Of a DNA stretch of 64,000 bases, positions 46,501 through 58,849 are shown piece by piece. The notes under the pieces were generated by a model that searched no databases, was not told the origin of the DNA, and saw only the letters and a list, made by a program, of their open reading frames with translations. The stretch covers positions 372,001 through 436,000 of the forward strand of contig JALGAS010000001.1 in NCBI GenBank assembly GCA_023078685.1. The letters run 5' to 3'. The stretch's first letter is position 1, and each line of letters begins with the position of its first letter. A program made the translations under genes and the position numbers. Source of the DNA: Neopestalotiopsis rosae. Taxonomy: Eukaryota > Ascomycota > Sordariomycetes > Amphisphaeriales > Sporocadaceae.

Positions 46501-48936
46501 TAGGCAGAGGCGTTTCTCTGGTATGCTTCACCGCCATGCTCGCGAATGAAACCATCTGTCGGGTTGAAACACGGAGAATGCTCAAAAGCACCGTGACCAC
46601 TTTGACATTCTCAGATCGTGTGATCTGCGTACTGACGAATGTAGTCTCCCCATGTTGCATGCTATAGTGCCCAGAAGCGTAATGTGGACTTCGAGCCACG
46701 GGCAATGACGTACAAGGGATAGACGGCCTCTATTACAGTGGTAGCAGCAACAGCAGCCGAGCAGAGTACTAATGTCATTCTTCTCGTTGCTCGATCTTTA
46801 CGCAAGCAGACGACCCGAGAGATCTGATGAGCATGGTATCCGCATAAATCGAGAGAGAAAGCCCAATTACAAACGAGCCACTCGTTCCGACAAGGAGGAA
46901 GCATCGTCAGTTGCGCCATGGAGAGTATTGATCCGTACAGTAGCTTGTACGTACCCGGCCATTTGGCAGCGCCGCCGGACCAGACGGCCCTTTTTAGGTC
47001 CCTCTCCCCCTCCATTTCCCGTTCCGGCAGCTTGGGCAGCGATACATTTGCACTAAATCGCAAGCGCACCCGTTTGCTTACCCCATCAAAGGAAACCCCT
47101 ATAAACTTTAAACGATCAACAATTATAGTACATACCTATTTACCTTAATACACATTTCATGTATTGGCACCGAGCTCCAGGGTACTATCTAGGGGAGTCA
47201 AATCTATGACTGAGGCAGGCCGATTCCCGATCCAGAGCACACGAGACGGTGCTTTCACATTCCTTGTGTACCATGAATCACATTGGTTGTGCTCGGCCTT
47301 CTCTGCAGTCTTTGGATGAGAATATCGAACCCGTGGTACAGCACTCGAGTGATGAAACAAGTCGTGATACAGTTCCTTTCACTCCATGATCTCATATTCA
47401 AAGTATACAAACACAATACTGCAAATACGTACAGGCGATGCATACAAGATGAAAGGGCAGTAGAATCTGATCTTTGAGAAATGGTTCCCTTTAGCCGCGA
47501 CTATACGAATAAGAAGGGAAGTGTGGCGCGTGCTTGTCTTGTACCTAACATGATTGCAGCGATGAGCATGACAAAATTGCCAAAGCAAAAATCCCAACAT
47601 ACACACATGAGGAATATTGGGCAGCCTGACTAACAATGATGTAGTTCTGATGAGTTGTACAAGATACACACAGACAAAATCTCACGATCTGATCGCTTCA
47701 TGCAGAGTCTCCTGCCTTTCCCCCGCGTCAACCTCGTCATCAATAATCAAATAAATGGGCAGTTGGGCATCTACGCGCTGTCTCTCTTTATCAGACGGTA
47801 CGTTCCGTGAAAGCCTTTTTCTCTCTCTCTCCCCGACGCCTATAACCGTCTAACCTTAGTACCATACGATGTCCGCTGGTAAGCACTTGCCCGCCTCGGA
47901 AAACATTGGCTACTGTATATATGAAAAAAAGTCCTCACAAAACCAACGGGGACCATTGCTGGAAAGAGAGTTTCATGCCGCGCCTCATGTCGGATACGGG
48001 AAAGGCCTTTTTTCATATTCTTACTTTCTTCTATCTTCTGCCTTCCATTGAAAACGCCCCTCGTTTTCCAGCCAGCCTCAAAAATTGAATCGGATAGCCG
48101 TTTTCTGTGTCTTATTTGAGGCGGAGCTGGAAAAAAAAAACCCGGAGAGCAGGACAGGCAGGCAACAAAAACCCACAGTTGAAGCACACTGTCACTGTAC
48201 CCTATGCAAGGCCGGTTTGGTCATGCGAGTAGCTGCAGATGCATGCAAGGAGAGACAAGAATCATGGGGGGCGCTGACATTGAATTAAATTGCCTGCATT
48301 GGTCTTTTTTCTCCAGTCTGCAGACCACGCCCAACCACACACACACACACTCACGATCACACATACGTATACCCAAAATAATCATCCATGAGCAGGATTT
48401 GTTGATGCCCAAGGCCGCAACTTTTTTTTTTTGTTTTGTAAGTCAGGATTCTCAGGTTTGCTCAAATGATCAGGTAACGATTACGACAAGGCTTTCTGAT
48501 CGCATCTGGACATCGATACATGACGACGGCAGATTTACCTATCTAGCCTTTCTGTCTGTCTATGTACAGTGTTGAGCCCAACCATCCAAATCTGTGCACT
48601 CGCTTGTGGACTCCTGCCTCCGTATTCCATACAATAAATGATCTTTGATATGTATGTATGATGCAATATTACAAGGGCTTTATGTGTGTTTAGAGAGAAG
48701 AGAGGGTGTTTCCAGGTTCTTTTGAAACCGTGTCGTCAAATCATTGCGTTCCCATCGCCTAGAACGCCCTTTGGATAGTCGCCCGTCCTGCCGCAAATGC
48801 TATAAACCAATGTACATCTCTATGCTTTATGCAAGCTCGTGGCTGGCGACGCCGATGACAACACCTGCTGTAGAGGTGCGGTCCAACCTCTCATGGTGGC
48901 TCCGCCGCCGCCGCCGCCGAATGCAAGGCCTCCATC
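43579..48936. other. 5.4-kb region without a supported gene
   Basis: This is the largest gap in the window, between the 5' end of the kinase-like gene and the 3' end of Lon. No ORF above about 140 codons is present and none has family motifs; no tRNA-like T-loop was found. Simple repeats include CT-runs near 47820, CA-rich sequence near 48335 and a CCG-repeat at 48901-48919, just past the Lon stop. The left part would contain the kinase-gene promoter. Non-coding transcripts cannot be judged. Confidence 0.4.
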
Positions 48937-51900
48937 TTATTTATCGTCGCCGTCTTTCTTGGCATCGTTTTCCTTCTTCCACTCGCAGATTTTGCATTTC
49001 CTCGCTGCTTCCTTGTCCAGATCGGGAAAGACGAGGTCGAAAACATCACTGTACCACCTGGCGGGCCGGCCTTCAATGCCTTCCTTGATATTCTGTTCGT
49101 GATATCGTTAGTATATAAGAGTCATCTCTAGGGATGGGGATTTGCGAGTAGCAAGATGATATGGGAAAAAAGAGTACGTACCTCTGGAAGTTCTAGCCAG
49201 TCAGACATGTTGTCCTCGGGGAAAATGATCAGCTTGCATCCTGCCCTGCGCGCCGCCACAGTCTTTTCTCTCAGACCACCTATCCGCAGTACTTTTCCAG
49301 TCAGGGTCAGCTCGCCAGTCATTGCTACAGTGGGGTTGACGGCTGTGTCCAATGCCAGCGACAGCAGAGATGTTGCCATTGTGATGCCAGCCGAGGGCCC
49401 ATCCTTTTGCACAGCCCCCTCTGGAACGTGCAGGTGGATCTTCGCCTTGTCAAAGTAGTGGTTGTCAGTGAACTCCTTGGCCATGAAAGCCTTGGCGAAC
49501 GAATAGGCGATAGTTGATGACTCCTTCATGACCGATTTGAGGTTTCCGGTAATCTCCAAACCTGGATTGCTGCTAGGCCTCAAGGCGGACTGCAGAATCG
49601 ACTCAATGTACATGGCAGATCCACCCATTTGAGTCCAGGCGAGACCCATGGTCACTCCAGGCGGCGTCACATCGTACAGACGATCCGACGTGAACACTGG
49701 AGGGCCAACATAGTCCTTCAGATTGTTGCTGTCGATGGTGACTTGGACAGAGTCAGGCACAGTAAGGGCGACCCGAGGCTTCTCTGTAGTTTCTTGTTCA
49801 GTTGCCTCAGAGGATACTGGGTCCTTGTCCTTCTTTTCCCTTTCCTTTTCTGATTCTTCCAATGCAGCTTTACCATCTGCAGTAAGTGCCTCAGATTCAG
49901 GAAGAACTTCTTCGCCAAGATCCTGAACAATCTTCAGCGCAGACTTTCTAAAGACCTTTTCGATTTGCTTCTTGAGATTACGGACTCCCGATTCGCGACA
50001 GTACGATTTGATGAGCTCATCGATAGCATCATCCGACAGCGTCACATTTGCCTCCTTCAAGCCAGCCAATTCCTTGGCTGCCGGGGCAAGATAACGGTCT
50101 GCGATTGCCTTCTTCTCGTCTGAAACGTATCCAGATAGCCTGATGACTTCCATACGGTCAAGTAGAGGTCTCGGAATAGTATCAGTCATGTTGGCTGTGC
50201 AGACAAACAAAACCTTTGACAGATCCACTGGGACATCCATGTAATGGTCCAGGAATGAGCCGTTTTGTTCTGGGTCCAGAAGTTCGAGAAGCGCCGAAGA
50301 GGGGTCGCCCTGATAGCCTCGTCCAATTTTATCAACCTCGTCAATGAGTATGAGGGGGTTTTCTGTTTGGCACTTCTTCAATGCCTGTATCACCCGTCCT
50401 GGCAACGCACCGACATATGTCCGCCTGTGACCCTTGATCTCTGCAACATCCGTGAGACCACCCACACTGAAGCGGTAGTATTGGCGGTTGAGGGCCTTGG
50501 CAATTGACTTGCCAATGCTCGTTTTTCCGACACCGGGAGGTCCGACAAAGCAGAGGATCTTGCCCTCCACAGTCCCCCGAAGCTTTCCAACTGCAATAAA
50601 CTCCAAGATTCTGTCCTTGACATCTTTCAGACCGTAGTGATCCTCATCCAAAACTTTCATAGCATTTTGGATGCCAAAGTTTTCGGCGCTTCGCTGTCCC
50701 CAAGGAATCTGTGTCAACCAGTCCAAGTAGTTTCGCGTGACATTGAATTCGGACGCAGCAGGCTCCAAGTGAGCAAGCTTGTTAATCTCGTCATCAAAGA
50801 CCTTGCGGACAGCCTCGGGCATTGCCAACTTGTCAGCCTTCTCCTTGAATTTTTCGACAAGCTTGTCTTTGCCATCAGACTCAATGCCCAACTCGCGGCG
50901 GATTCCCTTCATTTGCTCCATGAGCCAGTACTCTCTTTGCCGCTTGGTGATCTTCTGCTCGACGTCCTTGGTGATCTTGGACTGAAGCTGGGCGTTCATG
51001 AGCTCCTTCTTCAGCACAACAAGTGCCTTTTGCATTCTCTCCTCGACGTTCAAGCTTGCGAGCACCTCTTGTAGCTCAGCCGGTTCTCCTGCAGACACGG
51101 CAGCAGCAAAATCGGCCAACTTTGCCGGCTCAGCACTAACATTGCCGGTAGATGAGCTCATGCTAAAGGTCGAGATCTGGTCACGGAAAAGACTGTTCAT
51201 GGTGGCAACCTCTTTGAAGACGTTGACAATCTCATTCGTAACAGCGCGAATTACGGAGCTCTTTGGATCGAATGGTTCCTCGGCCAGATTCTCGACATTA
51301 ACGAGACTCACATTGTATTTCCTCAAGAAGGAGGTGGGTTCGTATTTTTCGGCTTGAGTATCCGACTTGGGCGAAACGGCACCTTCTTCAAAGCTGGCAA
51401 CAACATCTCCCTTCTTCTCTCTTTGAACCTCTTCGTCGGTCTTGGGTGGAATAGGTTCGGGTTCTGTCGTAGGCTCGGCTGGCGCATCGGTCGCCTTGGG
51501 ATCTTGAGCTCCGGGAGGGATCAAGGTGGACAGCTTGATACGACGGTGGGGGTATAGAATGGCAGTCAGGCTAGTTGTTTCTCCGTGCACTGGGAAAGCG
51601 CTCGTGATCTGTGCAAAGACACCAGTATCGTAGACATCTTCAGGGTTCCGGATAACATCTTCGTCGGCGTTCTCGTCCTTGAACAGGAAAGCTCCAATGT
51701 ATGGCTGACCCCTCTTGATCATGTCCATGATTGCTTGTGAGACCTGGGGGTCCTTGATGGTGATTGCCTTGTAGAAACCAGGAAACAGAGGTCTTTTTGC
51801 AATGGGAATCGCCATGACCTGAGGGTAGACTTCCGGGACGACCGGCTTCTGAAGTGCCTTGTCGGTCCCAGATTTGCGACCCTTTCGTCCACCATCTCCA

Positions 51901-52355
51901 GAGCCACCATCATTGCCAGAGCCAGACGATGCTCCGCCAGCAGCACTGCTTCCTTTTCCATCTGCCGCGTCTCCTTGCTCGTTGGCGCCAGATGCCGGCG
52001 CATCAGTGCTCTTGGCTTCACTGGTTTCTCCCGCGGCGACCTCTCCAGACTTGTTCTGCTCCTTCAAGTTGGCCTTGACCTCCTCTTCCGACAATGGCTC
52101 AATCTTCTGGTCGAAGAAGTCATTATCCTTCTCCTTGGACCGGACGGTGGACGTTGAGAAGCTAGCCGAGGACAATGTGCCTTGCCTTGCCGCGGTAGCC
52201 AAAGCTGAGCACGCGACGTGTCTTTGCGAGGTTGATCGCGGCGCAATCGTATGTATAGAGTATAACCGCGAACCCGACGAGGAACTTAATCTGTGTGCGT
52301 ATCTCGAGGTGCCCCGAACAGCAAGCTGTCGAGACAGACGCTGGCGGCAAAGCAT
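48937..52355 (-). CDS. PIM1: Mitochondrial Lon protease (PIM1)
   Basis: Two exons, 52355-49182 (1058 codons) and 49092-48937, giving 1109 aa; the junction reads WLELPE-NIKEGIEGRP. The N-terminus (MLCRQRLSRQLAVRGTSRYA) is an Arg-rich mitochondrial presequence, followed by a Gly/Ser-rich linker (GGASSGSGNDGGSGDGGRKG). The Lon N-domain starts with VMAIPIAKRPLFPGFYKAI. The AAA+ module has Walker A GPPGVGKTS and LILIDEVDKIG. The proteolytic Ser-Lys dyad is in KDGPSAGIT and in GKVLRIGGLREK. It degrades damaged matrix proteins. The second exon adds about 50 residues, including a KCKICEWKK pair of cysteines near the C-terminus. The region above the start is shared with the divergent NECAP-like gene. 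Confidence 0.97.
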
Positions 52356-53193
52356 GGTGGCGGGATTTCGCGGGCTCGAAAAAATTGGGCCGAAGACGTG
52401 ATGGCACAACGGGATCGAAGGTCGAGGGCGTCGCCGGTCAAAGTGCCCTGCGGCTTCAGGTGCTGGGAGAGGGAATGGGAAGGGAAGAGGGAAGGAAATC
52501 AAATCTTTTGCTTAAAAGTACAGGTATAGACAGACAGATAGACTGAGAAGGAAAGAAGAGTCCCCTGGCGAGCTCAGCGATCGTCGAAATTGCTCCCGCG
52601 ACCTCGGACGGATCATGGAATACTATTTGGCTATTATTATTAAGCCTGGGGAGCTTGAGCAATGACGAGTGCTTTACTGCCTTTTTGCGCCGGGGCCGGT
52701 CTTAGATCAATCTCCACCCAAACCTGAACCGCCTCTCTCCATCGAGCAGTCATAGGTAGCAAGCGCAGTTGCAGTCCACTCCCATTCAGAGCAAGCGCCG
52801 CGCACCCCTCGTCCATCGGCGTTACCATCTTCCGATGCTCTGGGATGGACCCCTAGAAGACCTGAACACCCGGAAACAGTGGGACGTTCAACCACGCCAA
52901 ACACGCCTGCCACGCTGCGGCCCACTAGAAGCTTAACTGGACCCCTAATTGTACCTGGCCTCAGTTGACTTTGATCCACCTAAATACCGCGAACCAGTTG
53001 GAACACCCCTCTTCTGCCGTACATGTATCACTCTGGAGTATAATCTGCACCCGCTGGGAAAAAGCATTTTCAACTTTATATACCCATTCCGGGTATACAC
53101 GCTCAGTGCTTTATCATTATTCATTCGATTTTAGTCATCTCTTTTTTTTTCTTTCGAATACCCGTCGGCTTCTCCTGGTTGCATTGATTCACA
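52356..53193. promoter_or_regulatory. Divergent promoter region between Lon and the NECAP-like gene
   Basis: 838 bp separate the two start codons, and no gene lies between. C/T-rich runs precede the plus-strand start (near 53130-53170). Shared regulation is possible but not shown. Confidence 0.45.
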
Positions 53194-54006
53194 ATGGAAG
53201 CCATTGACCCTGCCACTGGACGGCCCCTGCCTCCAGACTCTCTTCAGCGTGTTCTCTTCATCACCAATACAGTACATGTCTACAACATCCCACCAATGGT
53301 GCCCGGAAAGGGACATGTAGCTGCAACATGGACTGCAGATGGCAATAAGCGTCAGATTTTCACCGCTCGGCTGAGGGTAATTGAGACCTCTACTCCGCAG
53401 CCCGATGGCAGCGAAACGGTGAAGACGGATATTGTCCTCGAGGATGGCAAGACTGGCCAACTCTTTGCTGCTGCTCCTTACACGACCCAGGCTGTAGTAG
53501 AGTCGGTGTCTGATAGCTCACGTTTCTTCGCCCTGCGAGTCCAAGATGAGGCTGGGCGGAAGGCTTCCCTGGGCATCGGGTTCGAGGAGCGGACCGAGTC
53601 CTTTGACTTTGGTGTCTCATTGCAGGAGGCGGGCAAGGGTCTAGGCTGGGAGCAGGGCTCCGCGGGCAAGAAGCCGGCCGTCGAAAAGAAGCAGAGCGAT
53701 GACAAGAGGGATTACAGCCTGAAGGAGGGAGAGACCATCACGGTCAATCTGCCCGGCCGATTCCAGCGCCGAAGGCCTGACCCAGAGCCCCAGTCCAATG
53801 CTCCTCTGTCTTCCTTTTCGTTGGCACCACCACCGTCAGCCTCGGCATCAAAGGGAGCGGGCATCCTCCCTCCGCCACCTAGCGCACCAAGTATCAGAGT
53901 ACAGCAATCTTCACAACCGTCGCCAAGTCAGAGCACGCAAGGCTCCAGTCAACCATCAGCAGCAGAGTTGGGCTTTGATGATGGAAAGTTTGGTGAATTT
54001 GCCTAA
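53194..54006 (+). CDS. NECAP-like adaptin-ear-binding coat-associated protein
   Basis: A single-exon 270-aa ORF with ATG context caATGg after a pyrimidine-rich leader. The N-terminal half is the NECAP PH-like (PHear) domain: LQRVLFITNTVHVYNIPPM, then GHVAATWTADG, ARLRVIET, GQLFAAAPYT, DSSRFFALRVQDEAGRKASL, GIGFEERTESFDFGVSLQEA and DYSLKEGETITVNL. Animal NECAPs bind the AP-2 complex in clathrin-mediated endocytosis. The second half is Pro/Ser-rich and disordered (PPPPSAPSI) and ends LGFDDGKFGEFA. No C-terminal WxxF motif is visible, unlike mammalian NECAP1. It is divergent from Lon. Confidence 0.94.
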   Translation: MEAIDPATGRPLPPDSLQRVLFITNTVHVYNIPPMVPGKGHVAATWTADGNKRQIFTARLRVIETSTPQPDGSETVKTDIVLEDGKTGQLFAAAPYTTQAVVESVSDSSRFFALRVQDEAGRKASLGIGFEERTESFDFGVSLQEAGKGLGWEQGSAGKKPAVEKKQSDDKRDYSLKEGETITVNLPGRFQRRRPDPEPQSNAPLSSFSLAPPPSASASKGAGILPPPPSAPSIRVQQSSQPSPSQSTQGSSQPSAAELGFDDGKFGEFA

Positions 54007-55582
54007 GATATTGCGCCAGAACATAGACTCATGTAATTACTTTGCGCAACCCAATCTTGGCCCGGGCCCTCGCGATTCCATTGTCTTGTTCATCGTGTTT
54101 GAAACTCGTCCCCCAAAGTATCCATTTCAGATTATATGCTCAACACTGGACGCACAACTAGTTCAAACCATGCATCACTTCTCGGCATATCCCAAGCACT
54201 GATGGCTCTGATTCTTTCCGAAGCACACTATCCACTCGAAATGCAATAAAGGGAGGCTTCGATGCTGCCGTACGGGTTGTGTATTATCTTTGTGTTAATG
54301 GCAATTGTTATTTTCAATTGTGTCGTAATATCCTCAGCAAGTGCCTGGGAGGCCGGTGGAGGTTCACGTGGGTGCTGCGGATGAGCATTCCTCTGGCAAC
54401 CAATGCCGCTGTAGCTACGGCCAAGTACTGAGCAGCTGATCTTGGGAGAGGACCTCTGTGGCAAGTTGCCCGTCGTATCACGACCCCGAGAACGCTGCAG
54501 GTCGTATTACATCATCAAGCCCTCCTCGGCCGACTCCCAGGCCCGTGGCGGACCGACGACCTGGCCTGCTTCGGCTCTCTCTTTCCAAACTAAGCCCCAG
54601 CGTCCTCGGGCTCTGTAACTCGACGTGGGCTTCGCCCAGTCTTGAAATGAGGTAAGTTGGATCTCCATGGTTCCCTCCACTGTAAAGAAGACGATTGTTA
54701 ATCTGTGAATGTCGGAGAGCTTTCTGTTTTTGGTAATTGATGAAGAAATAAGAAATCTGGTGAAGTTTTATTTATGATCGTATATGCCGCGTAGATACCG
54801 AAGTTACAGAGTCGATGAAGAATAGGAGGTTCCGGAGTGAGACTTACTTTTACTTAAGAGCGAATATTGGAGTAGCACGTCAATGACGCGTTTATGCCTT
54901 CTCGAGTAGCGGGAACCACCGCGGTGATTTTTGCTAAGGGTAACACTCACGTCGAAGCTTGTCTTCGTAATACAGAAGCCACCTGTACATGTCTGCAGCC
55001 CGACGGTCTTCTTGATTCAACTTACGAAGGAACTCTTCTCTCTCCTGGTGGATTGACAAGTGATGGATGGAGTGAATGCTTGTAGGTCTCATTGAGAGCA
55101 TATGATCGTCTTAATGCTCAGAGTTTGGGTTGTGTTAGAAGTTGCTAGTTTCTCTGGCAAAATCTCACGCATGCTTTGGGAGAAACAACTAACAATCGGT
55201 AGACTAAAGTATACCAGAAAGAATACATCAAGGGGGCGTTGTGTATATTCTGGAGCACAATGAACGTTGCCCGAACATCCCTTTCCAAAGTATTTGAGTG
55301 ATGCTGTCTATGCTCATGCCAGTCATCTACATAGACCGTCATTCATTGGTAGTTGTGTCTGCTATGAACATGCCATTTCACCTTTTTTTTTTCTCTTTTT
55401 CTTCATTATGTAGGCATTATGTAATGTATGTTATACTTGAAGGAAACACTTGATTGAGTCTCCTTGTTCACTCTGGTCTTGGTGGCGGTAATGGTCAAAT
55501 ATGTTGAAGTGTCACTGACACAGTCTGTATGCTCATTTGCAATCTTGGTAAGAAGCAGCTGGTCCTATCCTGATGACCCAAA
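54007..55582. other. Convergent 3' region between the NECAP-like and radical SAM genes
   Basis: 1.6 kb with no supported gene; only short ORFs. Confidence 0.45.
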
Positions 55583-56933
55583 TCAAATAGCAAAACCAGC
55601 ATGTCTTGGCGGGTCGTTGAATCGCCAGAGCCCGGCTTGCTCTGCTGCCTTTCTGACACTGCCGACTTCCTCGTCCGTAACTGGCCGGTTGATTTCGGCG
55701 TATCGGACATCATCAGCTGAATCCTTGGCACTCGCCTGCAGCCCGCCCGGTTCCGTAATCTTTCTACTACTACCACGGCGCGACGGCTTACCCACGTGAG
55801 CAGCCGGGCGGTACTGCTCCATGATGTTGACAAAGACGTCGCGGCCCAGGTTCTCGGCCAGGTAGCGCATGATCCGCTTACCCTCTTCCTCCTTGCCGGG
55901 CATGACGAGATGGCGCACCAGGACGCCCTTCTTGGCGAGGCCGTCGGGCGTGAAGCACAGGTCGCCCACCTGGTCATGCATGGCCTTGATGCTCTCGCAG
56001 GCCGTCTTTGCATAGTCGTCGGCCTTGAGCAAGCGGCGGCTGGTGGCCGGGTTCCAGACTTTGAAGTCAGGCAGGTAAATGTCTACGAGCCCGTCCATGA
56101 GCTCCAGGGACTCCAAGGAGTCAAAGGCGGACGTGTTGTAGATGATGGGGATCCTCAAACCCAGGTCCCTTGCCGCGAGGATTGACAAGGCCACTTGCGG
56201 TGCCACGTGCTCGGGGGTGATGAGATTGATATTGTGCACGCCTCCCGTCTCTTGCAGTTTCATGTACCACTGTGCAAGATCCTCTGGGGTAAGATCCATT
56301 CCGTTTCGCTGGTGCGCGATGTCATGGTTCTGGCAGAATGTGCACCTCAGATTGCAGCCCGAGAAGAAGACAGAACCAGAGCCTATATAAGAATTTTGGT
56401 CAGCTCGGTTTACAAGAATGCAGTTTTCCGGTGAAATAAGTGTACATGATTAAGTGTGAGGATTGGGTTGACGCAGGAGTCCGCTTACCATTGTGGCCTT
56501 GTATACATGGTTCTAGTAATTCATGTTAGTATAGTTTCGGTACATCACAAGAGTATACTGTATTGTATCAAGGAAATAATGATAAAGTCTGGCACTCACC
56601 CTCACCAAAGTGCGGCGCAATCACGTTGACCTTGACATCAGCACCAATGAGACACATTCCAGTGGTCTCATATCTGTTGACACCGCACAGCCGGGGACAA
56701 AGATTGCAGTTTCTCAAGTGCGCGTAGGCCCTTGAGCGCTTCTTTGCAGCATCGATGGAGCTGAGCAGCTGATAACGGGGTATATAGTCATCCAGCAGGA
56801 AAGGTGGAGCAAGATGTAGCTCCCGTCGGACGACTCTTGGCCATGATGGTTGTTGTGGCACAAGAGGCCGCAGGTTGCCAACCATCGCGCCCGCAGCATT
56901 GCGGAGCAGTAGCAGCTTACTGAGCGCCGACAT
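55583..56933 (-). CDS. Radical SAM protein, PflX-like (pyruvate-formate-lyase-activating-enzyme family), probably mitochondrial
   Basis: Three exons: 56933-56600, a 24-nt microexon 56512-56489, and 56382-55583, giving 385 aa. The microexon (EPCIQGHN) and its flanks rebuild GEEPCIQGHNGSGSVFFSG, a conserved lead-in to the radical SAM cluster motif CNLRCTFC (CX3CX2C). An additional cysteine motif lies upstream (CNLCPRLCG then TTGMC). Downstream INLITPEHVAPQV, YNTSAFDSLE and DIYLPDFKVW match the uncharacterised PflX/COG1313 group better than true PFL activase. The N-terminus is rich in Arg, Leu and Ala with no acidic residue in the first 40 positions, suggesting a mitochondrial presequence. Substrate unknown: no partner glycyl-radical enzyme is encoded in this window. 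The C-terminal part includes an Arg/Ser-rich insert (GKPSRRGSSRK). Divergent from the adjacent reductase gene. Confidence 0.9.
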
Positions 56934-57861
56934 GGCGATGATTATTGGTGCATTTGCTAAGTTAGGGAACTTTGACTGGCCGGTGATTCATTCTTATCCA
57001 GACATTTGGATGTCACTCAAGTCATATGTCAAGGGATCGTCAGGGTTTCCAACGCTTTCGTGGCAGTTTGGAATCGTTTGCGTAGCAGAACTACTCAGCA
57101 GTGAAGTGTTGCGGTCTTGGTGACCATTTCCGTTTGGCAGCTGGAGCGGCCCATGTAGCTACCAGCCGTGTCCAAGTTGCAGACCCGATGCTCTCCCTGA
57201 TGGAAACGTCAATTGGACTAGTAAATCGTGGACGTTTGGGGAGAAAAGTTTATTCGCAACTGGCAAACTCAACCACTGAGCTTTGATGCATTTGCCGCTG
57301 CACCTTGATGGATAAGATGATCTAGGGTATGTTCGGGTCGGTGTTTTCAGGGACTGGGCAAGATTCCGGTCCTGACCTTGAAGCTCCAGCACTGTAATAA
57401 CTGTAATCGCACAAGCTCGGTCTTTATGCGCCGTGGGCTATGACTAAACGCCGATACCTCCCCCACCCGCCCGCACCCGGGCTTGGCGAAGTGCAGTATA
57501 GTATATCCATAGGTACTATTATTGCACGTCGTCAGTGAAGCAAAGCAAATGCACAGCGCACCGGCCTTGCGGAGAATAATTCGATGGGCCTGTCTGTAAG
57601 CTCCAGGGAAAACTATTGCCCAACTTGACGGAGGTTCCCAACTGCATCATTGAACCAAACGTACTTGGAATCGCAAGTATAAAGACAAACTCAAGTCGTC
57701 ATCTGTAACTGCTGGAATCAAACCTTTCTCATCATCCATCACAAACATACTTGACACAAAATTTGAGTATCAAAACGCTCCACTGCAGGTGACATTGCTC
57801 TACCATAATTCATTTCTCCGAACCCAAAGTCTCAACGATCAATAAATCCGCCTAAAACATC
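56934..57861. promoter_or_regulatory. Divergent promoter region between the radical SAM and reductase genes
   Basis: 928 bp between start codons with no gene. An A/C-rich leader precedes the plus-strand ATG at 57862. Confidence 0.45.
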
Positions 57862-58849
57862 ATGGCTCCTCAGGTATTCTTTGTTGGACTTGGCAACATG
57901 GGCCGTGTGAGTAAATGCTGCAATCTAGAACCAGCACGTCAACGGTGCTAATCTATTTTTGTAGGCCATGGCTACAAACATTGCTCAAAAGGGCAAATTG
58001 GACAAGCCCCTGCTTATCTATAACCGCACGCAGAAACGTGCCGATGACCTTTCGGCCAAGATTGGTGGCGGCAAGACCGAGGTTGTCACTGACCCTTTGC
58101 AGGGTGTGAAGCGGGCGGATATAATCTTCACCATGCTCAGTAATGACCATGCCGTCGAGTCCAACTACGACGCCTTTCTTGCATCTGGTGACGTCAAGGG
58201 GAAGCTTTTCATAGACAGCAGCACGATTCACCCAGATACTACTGATAGACTGGGTAAAAAGGTGACAGAGGCAGGCGCTCAATTTGTCGCCTGTCCCGTC
58301 TTTGGAGCACCACCTGCTGCAGAGGCGGGCGCGCTCATCTGCGTTCCGGCTGGCCCCAAGGCAGCCGTCGACAAGCTGCGGCCATACCTGACCGGGGTCA
58401 TGGGCAAGGCCGAAATTCTCATGGCGGACCAGCCCTACGGCAAGGCGACTACGCTGAAGCTGATTGGCAACACCTTTGTCCTGAACATCGTCACCCAGCT
58501 AGCCGAGGCATTCACGGTGGCAGACAAGTCCGGCGTCGGCGTGGAGCCGCTCAAGGCATTTGTGGACAACCTTCTCGGCGGTATCGCCTCCGCTTATGGA
58601 GACCGCATGATCCAGGGGACCTACTGGAAGATGGACGAACCTCTTTGGAGCGCCGATAATGCCATCAAGGACGCCACGCACGCGCAGAGCATTGCAAAGT
58701 CAGTGGGAAGTGAGTTCAAGAACGCGGCCACGGCCCAGGGATACTTGGACGACGTCAAGGCCCATGCTGGAGGTGCCAAGGGTGATATCGCTGGAATCTA
58801 TGGAGCCGTACGAGCGAGGGCTGGGCTGAAGTTTGAAAATGATGCTTAA
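57862..58849 (+). CDS. 3-hydroxyisobutyrate dehydrogenase-family (beta-hydroxyacid) reductase
   Basis: Two exons, 57862-57906 (15 codons) and 57965-58849, giving 309 aa; the 58-nt intron ends TTTTTGTAG. The N-terminus holds the dinucleotide-binding motif FVGLGNMGR followed by AMATNIAQKG. The NR of YNRTQKR just after the second beta strand suggests NADP(H) preference (inference). The substrate-binding segment reads ACPVFGAPPAAEAGALI, replacing the usual DAPVSGG. The catalytic Lys is in LKLIGNTFVLN. This divergence places it in the oxidoreductase-like/tartronate-semialdehyde-reductase group rather than among proven valine-pathway enzymes. No mitochondrial presequence is visible, so it is probably cytosolic. 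The substrate is not known. Confidence 0.92.

Noticed and set aside
47869..47878. Possible short first exon (ATGTCCGCTG then GTAAGC) after a CT-rich leader
   Set aside because: It looks like a fungal gene start, but I could find no downstream exon with coding character or known motifs before the Lon gene.
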